A stretch of 64,000 nt of DNA, taken from Pontederia crassipes (Eukaryota; Streptophyta; Magnoliopsida; Commelinales; Pontederiaceae). Positions 24,109 through 37,400 of this stretch are shown in pieces. Where the stretch lies: positions 68,360,077 to 68,424,076 of the forward strand of contig CM060194.1 of NCBI GenBank assembly GCA_030549335.1. Reading direction: 5' to 3'. Positions within the stretch are counted from its first letter, which is position 1, and each line of letters begins with the position of its first letter. The notes under the pieces were generated by a model, which was given only the letters and a program-made list of their open reading frames with translations, was not told the origin of the DNA and made no database searches. Made by a program: the position numbers and the translations under genes.

Positions 24109-26040
24109 CTAACTATTAGAATTTGTGTTTTGAAACCTTTGACTTTGAAAGGTAACTAACTATCAGAGTAGAGGACATGTTTTATCAGATTATTGGCACT
24201 TCTTTCGCAAACGTTGTAGTGCTTCAGTGCAAGGCTGCTAGCCTTTGTTCCATGATCTATGTAGTAGTTATACCATGATTACCATCAGAGGCAGCATATG
24301 GATTCAGTACTTGTATACTGATAATAATAGGAGAACATGTCAAAGAGTAGAAGAAAGATATTAGGTTGGTCAGCCAAAGAAAATATACTGGAATGAATTG
24401 CTATTACTGTTATGATACCTTGTGATTCAGGCCTTCCGAGTTTAGTGAATAACTTTAAAGCCTGCAGCTGCTTATCTTATAAAAGAAATGCCGCATCTGA
24501 ACTGAGGAGAGATCTTCAATAGTGCATTCAACGTCCCCTACATGCGAAGAGGTCTAATCATGCAGCAGGTCAGGTGTATACATTCAAGCTAAGCGATATG
24601 AGCAGTCAGCTCAAACATCTGGAAGATTCATGAAAATTTCATTTCATATTGGAGGCCAGAAATCATCAAATCAATTAAGACTTGTAGCTGGATGACTGCA
24701 CATAATACTATTAACACCATTACATTATGCATTAATCCATCTCAATTTTTTTTTGAAAGTTAATCCATCTCAATTGCTCAAACATAAAGCTTAAATTCTA
24801 ATTCTAGGAACCATGAGTGAGTAACAAAGGCCATAGCAAGGACAAATTGTCTCCTTTGAAGATAGAATTTCATGATCAATTGCCGTATCCTGCAAATTAA
24901 GGACCAAGAATCAGATAAATGAAAGGATGACTTTATTCAGATATCAATTGACTTTATTGGATTTTCTTTAGCCCTTAGATTTGGAGTGTGATTGGCATAT
25001 CACACTCATTCAAGTTTTTTTAGTTGTTTAGGATTTAGTTTCTCTTACTTCTGTATGACATGAGGTTTCCGGTTGGCGTAGGAGTTTAGGAGTTTAGGCT
25101 TTACGAGTGTATAGATAAGAGCTACATGTAACCCCATGAGTACCCCCATCTGTATCCCCATCCCTGCCGGAGCTCTGATGGGTTTAGATTACTTTGGATC
25201 TGTCTATATTTTTCGTTTCCGAGAGAAATCTATCAAAAATTCTCTGTACAGTCAAATAAAACTACATTGTTCTCGAGGTAACTCAGTTAAGCACGAATCC
25301 GGTAGATATCAGTGTCTTCTTTTGTGTGTTATTTTCTCTCTTGTGCGATATACCTAACAAAATCACTATTGAAAAAACGCATCTTGATATCATAGCAGTA
25401 CCAGGATTGAACAGCCTACCATCCTCCCACCATGTCTAACAATCTTCTTCAGTTTCTTTAAATGAACACTATGTTTGCTTCGGCAGCTCTACATTAATTG
25501 GCATATCCTAACTGAAATGCATGGTTTATCTGGCACAATCTCGTGTAGTAGATATACCACGGAGATGTAAAAGAATTTACTGAAGAAACAATAGCACAAC
25601 TAAAGCAGGTGCAATAGTACACCCATGGCATTTGGCCTCTACGGCTCTACATAATGTCATAATGTCTTCAAATCAGTTACCGTTGCTTACTCACATTAGG
25701 AACAGGGGACTTCCTCAAACAAGCCCTTACCACTAGCGTTTCCCCAGGTTCCAAATTTTCATTTGTGGTTGAAACTTACACGACAATTGCGCTGTCAAAG
25801 TGCATGATGCTGCCCACCAAAGACCACCAAATTATCTATACTTCTGAAGAAGATAAAAAACAAAAAAAAATCTGGCATTATTAATTAAAATTTCTATTTA
25901 ATTTACCAGTTGAAATTATATCAAATTACCGACAACAAGGGTCCGAACAACCTCCCCTCCCGGTGCTTCAGCCCAAGTGAAGGCCCCCTGCACAGCAGAA
26001 ACCGAAAGGTAAGACGCTAAGCCGGAGACGTATCCGACCG
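24109..26040. other. Intergenic, no gene seen
   Basis: AT-rich, with no supported exons on either strand and no element ends that I could pair. Confidence 0.45.
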
Positions 26041-26047
26041 GCGATCA

Positions 26048-26428
26048 CTAAATCCATGTTTCCGGAGCCCCCTCCACCACGACGGCCCTCTCATCGAAGC
26101 TGTTCCTGGCGGCGCAACCGATCGTCGGCAGCAGCTTGATTAGCTTATAGCTGAGCGCAGTCTCAGCGCCCTTCGTTTCTGCCAGCTTCGGGCACCGGGT
26201 CTTCCAGTCCACCGCCAGCACGTTCCTCTCCCGGAATACCAGCGCCGTCGGCAATGAACTCGGCCCGAAGCCGGAGACGAGACGGGACTCACCAACAGCT
26301 CCCAAACGTGGAAGGCGAGAGCGCGAGAGATAAAGAAACCTGAGAAAACTATGAAAAGTTCGGGCCATAGCACCTTCATTTTGTTTCTTCCTATGGCATC
26401 GGCCCAAACCCATCTCTTTCCAGCCCAT
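26048..26428 (-). CDS. Hypothetical open frame, GC-rich, unrecognised
   Basis: A minus-strand frame of up to 126 codons runs between AT-rich flanks. The best-looking part is the C-terminal 80 residues (VSGFGPSSLPTALVFRERNV, LAVDWKTRCPKLAETKGAE, TALSYKLIKLLPTIGCAARN, ending VVVEGAPETWI), with balanced amino acids and GC-rich third positions as in real exons. A sequence GTTG|GTGAGTCCC inside it could be a splice donor. It may be a last exon, a retrocopy fragment or chance. I do not recognise the family. Confidence 0.3.
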   Translation of the reverse strand: MGWKEMGLGRCHRKKQNEGAMARTFHSFLRFLYLSRSRLPRLGAVGESRLVSGFGPSSLPTALVFRERNVLAVDWKTRCPKLAETKGAETALSYKLIKLLPTIGCAARNSFDERAVVVEGAPETWI

Positions 26429-26449
26429 TTAAAAGAATATTTTTTTATT

Positions 26450-27417
26450 CTTCCTTTTCTCTTACTGTTGTTAGTTCTTTTTTTCTATTTAAAAAATAGT
26501 GTATATAGAATCCTTACTACTGGACCTGCACAGTAGTGGGACACATACCTTTTTATGCTTTAGAAAATAGTCTTTTATTCGAATGTTTAAATTAATATTA
26601 TTTCTAGAGCCTTATATAATAATAAAAAATGGATCGCAGGTTTTGTGAACAATTGTATGAATAGAAGAATCAAGGGAATTAAATTTAATGCAACACAACT
26701 AAATATGGCGCATAAATGCTGCGGCTCGTCATCCGCATTGGCAGCGCAGGACAAGGCGGTCATTGTCGGCTGTGCAACCTGCGTGTGATCTGCATCTGCA
26801 TCTCATCTGCCCACATTATAAACATAAAATAATGACTTATTTGACACTTTCCGAATTTACTACTATTCTGTCATTTCTGATTCAATAATTCGATCCACTT
26901 GTAACATTTTAATCGATCCTACATCATCCACGACTTGATTTTGTGTAACAAAGAAAAAAAAACACACGCCGATGGTGATTAAAGCAAGTAACAAATGTTT
27001 CACTTTATAAGTTTAACATATAAAAATTAAAATCATTTAAATAAATTATCATTCATTTTTTTTATTTTTCACTACTCTTTCATGTAATTATTATTTACTT
27101 TGATTCTTCTCCACTTTCTTTCATTTTTTTTCCCTATCTTTCTGTTCTCTTTAATGAGTTTTGTATGAAAATGAGAATACTTATAGGAGCTTCAGATCGA
27201 GTGACATTTGAATAAATTATCTCCTCTTCGTAACTCTCATTAAATAATATTGTGTCGTCGCTCGATGTGCTAGTTCAATTCTACTTTCTACATGAATTTC
27301 GTAAATATACGTCTTGACTTTATCTATGCTTCCTCAGAATTTAAACTCAACATATCCGCAATAACTTGGAGATCTCAGTTAATCCTCCTCTCAATAATTA
27401 CTCGTTACATTAAATAA
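26450..27417. other. AT-rich intergenic, no gene seen
   Basis: No coding signal. A GC-richer patch at about 26715-26780 has no readable product. Confidence 0.45.
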
Positions 27418-28181
27418 AAGGGAAAAGAGGTGTCGCTTAGCAGCTCTCCTAAGCAGCCTACTTAGCACTACAGCGCACCATCGGATCTCATCCGATGGTG
27501 CACGTTTTTTTATGTTTCTTTTTAATGACTTGATCTTTTTCCTTAGACGGCCATGATCCGCTGACATCTAAAAGACTCTAAACGTTGAAATCGCCCTCCT
27601 ACCGCCAAAATCGCTGTGATCCGTTCTGACTCCGCATGCGTTCTCGCCTACTTCTCGCTGCTTCTCGCCTGCGTTCTCGCCTGCTTCCGTTGACGTCGCC
27701 TTGTGCTTTCTTAGAGAGAGGTGGAGGAGCCCTCTTGGAAGAGGCGGTAGGCGTTGACGGGGCGGTGGCGTGGCCATGGGCGTGCAAGAGGTCCAGGAAA
27801 TTGTTTTGATCTTTCTGCTCCTGCTTTGGTGCTGATCGCCAGTTTTTGTGCTTTTATTGTGGAGGTGCCCGCTTGCATTATTGTGCTTTGATATCTCTGC
27901 GAGAGGGTGGAGGCAAACGAGCGAATGACATCAGAGAGATAGAGCATCCTGCTGACGGGCTGAAAGCAAACACATCCGGCAGGCGGGCAGAGAGCAAATT
28001 AACGACGAAGCAGGCGGACGGGTGAGTTGCTGTAGGAGAGAGAAAACTTAGGGCATCTCTTTGGAACATCGTCGAATCAAAGGAACGATTGAGATAATTG
28101 TGCTAACTTTAGAAAAGGCTAAAAAAAAAGAAAAGAACGACCGTTAGCAGGCTGCTTAGGAGAGAGCGCCTCTTTTCCCTT
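27418..28181. mobile_element. Non-autonomous terminal-inverted-repeat element, 764 bp, GC-rich core
   Basis: The left end AAGGGAAAAGAGGTGTCGCT and the reverse complement of the right end AAGGGAAAAGAGGCGCTCTC share 13 terminal bases. With a small gap they also share CTCTCCTAAGCAGCCT(A/G)CT further in. Flanks are AT-rich and nearly alike (TTAAATAAA / TTAAAATAAA), so a 9-10 bp target duplication (Mutator-like) is possible but not exact. A palindrome ATCGGATCTCATCCGATGG lies at about 27481. The core (27550-28070) is GC-rich with open frames on the minus strand and no match I know, which would fit a captured host gene piece. Confidence 0.6.
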
Positions 28182-28813
28182 AAAATAAACTACTAACTAT
28201 CATAAAGAATCAATAAAAATTACCATTATGCCCTTTTAATTTTTGCATTTATTTTTTTGCTTGTATCAGGTTCATTTGTAACAAGAAAAAGATAAAGAAT
28301 TAAAAACTTAAAAGCAGTTAGTTTAGCAAGAGACTCCCCTATCAATCAAATGTGAGTTGTCTACTTGTTTGTTGTTCTCTTCTTTACTTGTCTGTGTTCT
28401 TTGCGAGATGATGTGTGCGCACTGAGATGCAGTTGCATCATTCAACGGCCTAAAAGAAAAAGAGATGCCGCTCTTAGACAAAATCTTAGCTACTGGCTAT
28501 TTGCTTTGCATAACAGATGTGTCTGTCTGGATCTCTTTTATTAGGTGAGAGGTGATGACAAGGGACATTTATTTTATACAAAACAGATGTGCATGTTCGA
28601 TCTCTGATCTGTGCATGGATCACACTGTGGTGGTGGATCCAATGAATGCACTTAAAAGTGACAGCACGATATGATGAGATGGCAAGTAGACAGCATCATA
28701 CTAGCTCTATCTCTCTCTCTCTCGCAAGCTCGAACATTGTCCTTCAGTAGCGTGCTCATTGTAAATTTACGTCATGACAAATTGAGAAAGCAAACTCATA
28801 CCAAAAGGGACTA
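28182..28813. other. Intergenic, no gene seen
   Basis: No supported coding sequence. A short TCTCTCTC run lies near 28710. Confidence 0.45.
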
Positions 28814-28976
28814 TTCTTCTTCTTCTTCTTCTTCTTCTTCTTCTTCTTCTTCTTCTTCTTCTTCTTCTTCTTCTTCTTCTTCTTCTTCTTCTTCTTCTTC
28901 TTCTTCTTCTTCTTCTTCTTCTTCTTCTTCTTCTTCTTCTTCGTCTTCTTCTTCTTCTTCTTCTTCTTCTTCTTCT

Positions 28977-29019
<43 letters not shown>
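28814..29019. repeat. Compound (TTC)n-(CT)n microsatellite, about 206 bp
   Basis: About 55 TTC units with one TCG interruption near 28943 run directly into about 20 CT units. One strand is all pyrimidine and the other all purine, so the tract can form triplex DNA. The long poly-Ser and poly-Arg frames here are artefacts. Confidence 0.97.
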
Positions 29020-29022
<3 letters not shown>

Positions 29023-31559
29023 ATATATATAATATTAGCATTATATTATTTTGTAAACTCACAGAGCTAGTTAGTTAAATATACTTAACCTTAATTTTCT
29101 TATTGGTCCCATGCTAACTTCTATACATACCAGGCCTGCCGGCCACCAAAGCAAAGTATAAGTTTATGAAGCAAAAAAAACAAAGCAATAAACTGCTCGC
29201 TACTGCCCCATCAGGTAGCACCACTATTGGTTTGAAAATTATATATGATGAACGCTTCGAACCTTTTTTCTTGATACATACCCCAATTTCTGTCGCGTGA
29301 CGGTCGTGTCATCTGCATGAAGATGATAAATGATGCTTGTCATATTCTTACCATGTCATAATTAAGCCAGCAGCAATGTGGTCTTTATCAACTTAATCTT
29401 CTTTATGGAGCAATAATTGCCCATATTTGTACACTCTTCTTTAGTGAGTTTATGCATCACTCCACAGCTCTCAGCAGTTAACACTCACTGCCATGGTGTA
29501 CTAATTTGTTTCTGGAAGAGAGAGCTAAGAGAAGGAGAGAGACTAAAAGATATAAAGCCAAAAATGATTGTCCTTGCAGATTGCAATGGCACATGGAAAG
29601 TGGGATGGTCCTCTCTATCGATCCTCAGGAATTGTGAGCCCACCCACGCTCGCCAAAGACCATCCATCAAAGGACAGGATCTGTCTGCACTACTATTTAC
29701 TAACAATAATAACAGATCTTTGACCAATTGTGATTACACAGTATTTATTATTCATGATATTGACGTTTTTTTTTTGGTGCTGCATCGGATCCACGTACGG
29801 TCGGGCTAAACCTTGATTAATTCGAAATTAGGAACATGTAGAAGTAATAATTTATTTCTAATCAACATGTTCTCTTTAAGATTCGAATTCGGCATTATTA
29901 TCACTAGTTGCGTGAGACTCGACTCTATTACAAGATCATCAACATTTTAATATAGAAATTTCAAAGATGTTAACTTGCCATATGAAGTTAAATAAGCTAT
30001 TGCTTTTCATGGTGCCAATAAGCTGCAAGCCACTTTTGTTAATGAATGCTTGAATAAGACCTATTTGATTTAAAATCTGTTAAACTTGGCATTCTCATAT
30101 AACTTAGTAATAAGTGGCATGGTTCCACGCAAGAAACAAACCTACAAACGACCAACGAAAAGTAGCACATTGGTAGCAATAAACTATGATCATGACCTAA
30201 TAGTCCGAGATCGATTTTTGAAATCGTCACGTTGGCCAGGAGCATTACCTTCACTGCTCGAGTTTTGGTATCGAATTAGTCATCTCAGACTATCTGATCG
30301 AATAAAAAACAAACCTACAAACCAATTATAATACCAAACGGTGAATCTCACTGTTTAATGACGATACAAAACTGTCCATGAAAAGTACAGATACAAAACT
30401 GTTCAAATCACAAACATAGGGAATGTTTGGATGTAGATTAAAAGTTGACGGTATAACTGCAGATTATGTTGACATCAAGAATAGTTGTGTACATAATCCA
30501 AAAATTGAATTACATAGAGCTATATGATCCATTTGTGTAGATCAAGATATATAAACATATGGTTATCGTTGAATGGATTATATTATTCTTGGATTCGTTA
30601 GGAATAAAAGTAATCTATTTTTTGGATTGTATATGGTGATTTCACAAATTTTAAGATGATCTTGAAAATTTTAGGTATTGACCAAGTTAATTTTGATCTA
30701 AAGGGGTGTTCTCTTATAAGTAATTTAGATCACTGATAATTTTAAGTAAAATAATTAAGCTCATTATATTATGCTGTTTATTTTATTTTAATTTGTAAGT
30801 AATATGAACAATGCAGATTTCATATATTTATAGGAATGTCTATTCTTGCCACGCAATGTAATTTTTATATTATTTTCATTTATGTCATTTCCAATCTTAA
30901 ATAAATAAAATATAAACTGATATAACAAATTATAAAACGTCAACAACAATAAAAAAATATTATTATCATAATAAACATTACTAATTTATTTAAATTATTT
31001 TTATTTAATGTTATTCACACGAATGTAATATTATTATTAGTTATTATTTTGAATATTACATATATTTATTTTCATTTTTTCCATTTAAAATATATAAAAT
31101 ATCTATAACTTTATTTTTTTATTTTTCTCAAAACTTTATGATTTTGTTTAAAATTTAATCAGATATATAAATTTTAACTTAGCATTACTGATAAAAAATA
31201 TTATAGTAAAAATTATACATTATCTAAAAAATTTGTTATAAATAAATAATTCTATTTAAATTATTAGAATATTTCTTGTACATAATAAATAAGGTAATAC
31301 CATTGTTAATAATTTAACAAGTGACATTTTTTATGTCAAGTAACGTAGATTACTACGTACTGCAAACCCTAAAAATATTTGTCTACAATTCAAAAATAAA
31401 TCTATAATACATCTTATCATTTTAAATAGTTTGTTTATATCATTTTTTATGGGAAATATGCTTACGTGTTAATATATTGATTGCATACAAAAAATGACGA
31501 AGTCCATGAAGAGCATCTTCTTCACAAAATATATCATAGCAAAAAATGAGCAGTAGAGT
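29020..31559. other. AT-rich intergenic, no gene seen
   Basis: Very AT-rich from 30420 to 31500. No reading frame resembles a protein. The 29417-29809 frame is open but has no recognisable content. Confidence 0.45.
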
Positions 31560-32363
31560 TTGTCAATCTGTTTACACTAATAAATTCTTAAAAAGGAATT
31601 ATTCTCCAAATATCTCCAATGATAAATCTAATTCTCCAATGTTCTTGAGGTTTTCGGTTAACAAGAGAGACCAAAATAGTTGAATCTGATCCAGCTTGAA
31701 CTTTTTGCATATCCTTGGTCATACATCTATGCAATCCATTGCGCAAACTATTAGTTGTGGCCTCCAACACTGGGAAATGGGCGCCTGCCCAAAAAAACTC
31801 GTGTTAGCGGATCTAACCACATAGCCTGCGCCACCAAACCACCCTTACCCCCCCCCCCCCCCCCCCACCCCTCTTACTGCATTGTCATTAATCACAAAGG
31901 AGTCGTCTGAGTTCATCTTGAACCAATGGCAACATAAGAGGCTCCCATCGGATCAAAGATTATATGAGTGGAGAATCCCTTCAGAATAGTGGAGAGATTG
32001 CAATTCATTGTAGCTAGCCATAGTCCTTTTTCATATTTCAGTTGTGATTGCCTGGGAGGATCTAAATCGAGCATCGTTCCTAGTGCATCTGATTTCTCAA
32101 ATATACAAGGCAAAAAAAAGTTAATAACTTAGGGCGTGATAGGGAATCAAAAGAATCCCCCTCAAGTATCCAAATCATCGTTTGATCAAGAATGCAAGTA
32201 AGAGAAAGTAAATTTTGATTTTGCATGAATTATGGTCCGGCAGACAAAGAAAAGATGTTGGTTGATTTCAAGTGCATCATTGTAGAAGGTACAATAAACA
32301 TTAGGAGAGATCAATGGGCAGACAATAATGTGTAAGCTTCCGAAGGAAGATGTATATCTTTGG

Positions 32364-32902
32364 CAGTGTTCTTAAAACTGAACCAGACCGATTTGCTCGA
32401 TTTAACCGCAAACTGCGATGGTTTGATTTGGTTTGATAAAAAACTATTTTTGCAAACAAAAAATCAAATTGAATCGGGTTGAACAACAAAACTAATTCAA
32501 TCCAATTTTTTGTCAAAAACATTAAAAAATTACAAAAAAATAGAAAAAATGAAAGAAAAGGAAATTTGATTTTGGTAAGAATGTGTAGAATATGAAATAG
32601 AGAAATAATTAATAAAATATATTTTAGGGGATATAAATAAAAGATAAAATTATTCACAAAATAATGATATTAAAAACATAAAAAAATTATTCTTATTTCA
32701 TTAATTTAAAAATGATTATTAATATGATTTAATTCTATTATTTTTTATATTTTTATTTGTAGTATATTTAAGAAGTAATAAAATAATATTATTTTATTAA
32801 AAACTCGATTCAATCTAGTCAAAATCTTGACCCAGTTGACCGGTCGAACCTTGATCCAGTTGACTGACCTATTCGATCTCTAATCCGATTTTAAAAATAT
32901 TG
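32364..32902. mobile_element. hAT-like non-autonomous element, 539 bp
   Basis: The 8-bp target duplication ATCTTTGG lies at 32356-32363 and 32903-32910. Terminal inverted repeats CAGTGTTCTTAAAACTG and CAATATTTTTAAAATCG (reverse complement of the right end) match at 12 of 17 positions. The core is AT-rich with no transposase. Removing it and one duplication copy restores continuity of the interrupted LINE. Confidence 0.82.
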
Positions 32903-32958
32903 ATCTTTGGGGAACCTTAATGCGCCAAATGACTTTCCATCTCGGGTCATTTAGTAAA

Positions 32959-33300
32959 CACTACAAGAAATGAGATTTTCCTACGGCAATTTTCGACGGT
33001 CATACATTCTGACGGTTGAAGCCATCCTTCGGAAGTTCAGGCGCATCTCTTTCCCGCGGCTCCAGCCGTCAGAACTTCACGCGGCTCCAGCCATGGGTAA
33101 ATAATTACACTATTTCCCAGGGTTGCAGCCGCGAGAAAACTAAAAATAATATTTTTAACGAAGTTTTATAATATAATTTTTTATCGAGTTGGGTAATTTA
33201 TATTTATTTCGGTTATATATTTTAATTCATCTCGTAATGGACAAAAAAATAAAAGATTCCAACGGCTAAAGCCGTCGAAACGTCCGTCGCTCATCCACCC
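32959..33300 (+). repeat. CACTA left terminal inverted repeat and subterminal repeats
   Basis: CACTACAAGAAA is followed by repeated words: TTCGACGGTC, GACGGTTGAAGCC, GCGGCTCCAGCCGTCAG, GCGGCTCCAGCCATGGG, TTGCAGCCGCGAG and GCTAAAGCCGTCGAAACG. Confidence 0.85.
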
Positions 33301-33345
33301 TTACATATAACCCGGCCCCTCTTCCCCCGTCGGCATCTTCGTCAC
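33301..33345 (+). promoter_or_regulatory. Possible transposase promoter in the CACTA left end
   Basis: A TATA-like TTACATATAACCC at about 33301 is followed by a CT-rich GGCCCCTCTTCCCCCGTC stretch, the usual layout of a plant core promoter. It lies between the subterminal repeats and the GC-rich leader. Confidence 0.35.
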
Positions 33346-34250
33346 TTTCTTCGATCAGACGACTCCGGCGATCTACGATGCTGACTTCTTCCCCTCCCGT
33401 GCACGCTCGGGCCATCTCCCAGCACGTCGGTGCTCGCGCTGCGATGAATGACACGTTGCCTCTGCCCTTGCCACCTCCCGGTCCGGCGACCCCCTTCAAA
33501 CCTCACGCGCAGGCATCCGACGGCCCTCTCCCGAACTGACGAACCCTTAGAGGACGCTCCAACGAAGCTTTCTATGGTACGGTCGGAGGTTTCGATCGAT
33601 TCATTTGTTTTCTCTTCCCCCTGTCAACGCTGGTGGCCTTCCGAGCAAATCGTCGGCCGTTGCGAGGCGGTGTTGCTTGCTTCAGCTATCAACAATCGCT
33701 GCGGATGTCGCCGAATGTTGCGAGACCGATCGGCCATGCTGCAATTGACGCCGACCTCTACGAGCCCGATCAGGCTTGCTGCGGCCGTCGCCGGTTGCTC
33801 CAAGCTCGATCAACAATGGACGTCAAGATCGACGCTGACCAGGTCGTCTGTTCGCGCGTGACCGGCCATGCGGCCATTGACAGCCTTTTGGCCACCGACG
33901 TGCAGGCGGATCCGACCATGCACGGCCCATCTGGGCCATTCACGCCCGGCACTAGCCATGCACGGTCGGATCCAGTCATACATGCCCGACAGCAACCATG
34001 CACGCCCGGTGCTGGTCGTGAACGGCCCTGAACCGGCCATGCACGGTCAGATCCGGGCCATTCACGCCCAAATCAATGCGTGAATGGCTGGATTTTGCCC
34101 TTTGATGCCCGATTTCAGGCCATTCGCGCCAGGATGTGTCCGGTCCGACCGTTACACGTCCTAATTCGAGCCATTCACCCCAGATCCGGGCACTCACGAA
34201 TCAAAGTCGCTGGCCATCTTTGGATGGCCCGAGTTCATATTGTAGTTCAC
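33346..34250. repeat. GC-rich leader block of the CACTA element with degenerate ~30-bp repeats
   Basis: From about 33900 to 34200 the words CCATGCACGG, CCATTCACGCCC and GGTCGGATCC recur with variation roughly every 30 bp. Upstream is a GC-rich stretch with open but unrecognised frames. It looks like untranslated leader or captured sequence inside the transposon. Confidence 0.5.
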
Positions 34251-34404
34251 ACAAACTTGTTCATATTTTTGTGTATAGGCATCTTCTCAAGTTCATATTC
34301 TATGTCGATGTTATCATCTTAATTTAATTGATCATTTTTAGTTATCGTTAAAGTAATGTATTAACATTTAGCACTTTTTATTGCCCATATAACTAATATA
34401 ACAT

Positions 34405-37400
34405 GTGTTCTTCGGAGCATCATCGATGGATGCATGATAAAACAAATCCTGGTTGTGTAAGGTTGACACAAGAATTCATAAATGGTGTTACGACAATAGC
34501 TTGTCAGACTACACAATTTCAATGGGAAGGAATTATAAGATGTCTTTGTTTAAAATGTTAAAGCACAAAAATGTAAACTTTGGAGATCGACAAAATTCAT
34601 TTATATAGAAAGGGTTTCAAACTCAATTATTAGTATTGGAGTGACCTTGGTGAGATAGCACCATCATCGAACTACGATATTGCACAAGAGGTACCCACTA
34701 ATATCGAGGATGATTTTATTTCTAGATATCAAAATTTGATTTATGATGCTGCTACAACCGAATATGGCAACATTAGATTTCAACACGAGCGCGAGAGCGA
34801 GACACCACATTCTGAAGCTGCTAATTTTTTCAACTTATATTAGCGGCCCTCGAGTGAACCTTTGTGGTCTAATTGTGAAAATCATTCTGAATTATCATAG
34901 CCATTAGAATGCTAAATTTGAAGGCCGATTATAATATTTCACATGCTTGGTTTAATGCATTCATGGAGATATTAAAAGAGGTGACACCATTCGGGGCTTG
35001 AATACCTGAGAATTTTTATAGGACCAAAATATTAGTTTCAAAACTTGGTCTCGACTCCACCAAGATAGCTTGTTGTCGAAATGGATGTATGTTTTTTTAC
35101 GGTGATGATATAACCCTGAGGGAGTTCAAATTTTGTGGTACTGAGCGATATAAATCAAATTCAATGAACGAGATTTTAGTTAAGACAATGCACTACTTGT
35201 CTCTTATTCCAAGACTTAAAAGATTATACTTGTCCATAGGATCCGCATGACAAATGAAATGGCATGCACGACATAAGACAACTAAAGGTCATGCTCCATC
35301 CATTTGATGGTGAGGCATGAAAATATTTTGATCGTGTGCATCCAGAATTTCCAGGGGATGAAAGAAATAAAAGATTGGGGTTATGCGTAGATGGGTTCAC
35401 ACCATATGATCCGACGGCAACCCCTTATTCTTGTTGGTCGGTGACACCATATAACTTGCCTCCTGAGTATGTATGTCTGCTCAGTATATGTTCTTGACCT
35501 GCATTATTCCTTATCCACACTGATGTGTACTTATTGATTGTTGTGTATATACAACCTCTTATCAACGAACTGAAAGAATTATGAAAAGTTTATGATGTCT
35601 CGACCAAACATAACTTCACCCTAAAAATCGTCTTACTATGGACAATCAATGACTTTCCGGCATATGAGATGTTAAGTGGTTGGATGACTACGAGTAAGTT
35701 AGGATGTCCATATTGCATGGACAATTCAAATGCTTTCACTTTAGAAAATGGAGGTAAAAATTGTTGGATTGATTATCATCGACAATTTCTGTCTGAAAGC
35801 CATCCATTTCAAAGTAATAAAATGACATTTCGGAGGGGGAAATGGTGCATGAAGTGCCTCCTTACAGGTTATCGGGGGATGAATTATCTAATATGATCGA
35901 TTGTTTAAGTAAGATTATTGATAATCCAACCATCAAATATAGTGGTTATGATATTTCACACAATTAGACGAAGCATAGTATCTTTCGAGATCTACCGTAT
36001 TGGAAAGATAATTTAATTCATCATAATTTGGATGTTATGCACATTGAGAAAAATGCATTGATAATGTCTTCCACACTATTATGGACATCAAGGAAAAGAC
36101 AAAAGACAATATTAAGCTGAGATTAGATTTGAAAGAATATTATCGATGTCCTGAGTTACACCTTGTTACATCGGCCAATAGTAGATTGTCCAAATCCAAA
36201 ACTTGCTACACACTTGTGAAAGATGAAAAGATGCAGGTGCTTCAATGTGTTCGTAAGCTACAAATGCCATATGGTTATGCTTCAAATTTGACACGATGCG
36301 TAGATGTGAATAATTTGCGTTTGTTCCGCTTGAAGAGTCACGACTGTAATGTCTTCATGCAGTCTTTGCTACCTATTGCATTTTCACTATTGCTGGAAAA
36401 GATATGGAAGCTGCTTAAAGAGTTGAGTCAATTTTTTAAAGATCCATGTTCTACAACACTCATCATGAAAAGTATGGTGTAATTGGAACTTAATATTCCA
36501 ATCATTTTATGCAAGCCAGAAACAATATTTTCGCTTGGTTTTTTTGATTCCATGGAACATCTGCCGATCCATCTGCCATATGAAGCCAAAGTCGGTGGAC
36601 CAGTTTAATGCAGGTGGATGTATCCGTTTGAGAGATATCTTAATAGAATTAAAAAAATTATAAAAAACAAGGCGTGTGTAGAAGACTCCATTTGTAATGT
36701 GTACATGATTCAAGAGATATCTTATTTCTGTTCGTATTACTTCGAATCTCATGTCAAGTGCGCTAGAACTAGAGTTCGACGGAACGATGAAATACCTGAA
36801 GGCACGTCGAGGACATACACTTGCTCGGGCTTCAATTAACTTGGTAGACATTGTGGCAAGCCAAAAAGTAGATGATTGAATGACGTCGAATTCAAGTCGG
36901 CAGTGAATCATGTCCTCTTAAATACACAAGAGGTGCAATGCTATGTCATGTAAGTTCAGTAATTGATGTTTCCATTGTTCTAGTGTACTCAAATTACCCA
37001 AATATAATAACTTATCATGTTTACTTTTGCAGTTCTTTCTCGTAATACTACAATATCCCGGATGAGGAGGCACAAGTAAAAATCGAGAATGATTTCGCAC
37101 AATGATTTAAGGATCGCGTAAGCCTCACACAAAGTTTTGTGTGCAATATGGTCCACCTAAGTGTGTTCACGACTTTAATTTAATTTCTTATGACACCTTA
37201 CAGGTTCTTATCAGTCAAACTTCTAGTACATCAAACCTTCTTGATTTAGCATAGGATCCTAGTCGACAAGTGACAAGTTGGCTTGTGCATTTCGTGAATG
37301 GTTACAAGTTCCATACGGAGAGCTGGTCACGAGGTAAGAAAATAGTTAACAGTGGCCTATGTGTCAAAGAATCTACTGATGGAGAAAATGAAAGTGAGTA

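Noticed and set aside
28671..29078. Long poly-Ser and poly-Arg open frames
   Set aside because: They are translations of the (TTC)n/(CT)n microsatellite with no flanking coding signal.
33346..34083. Open frames in the CACTA leader as a captured gene
   Set aside because: All frames on both strands are open because of base composition, and none has a recognisable domain.
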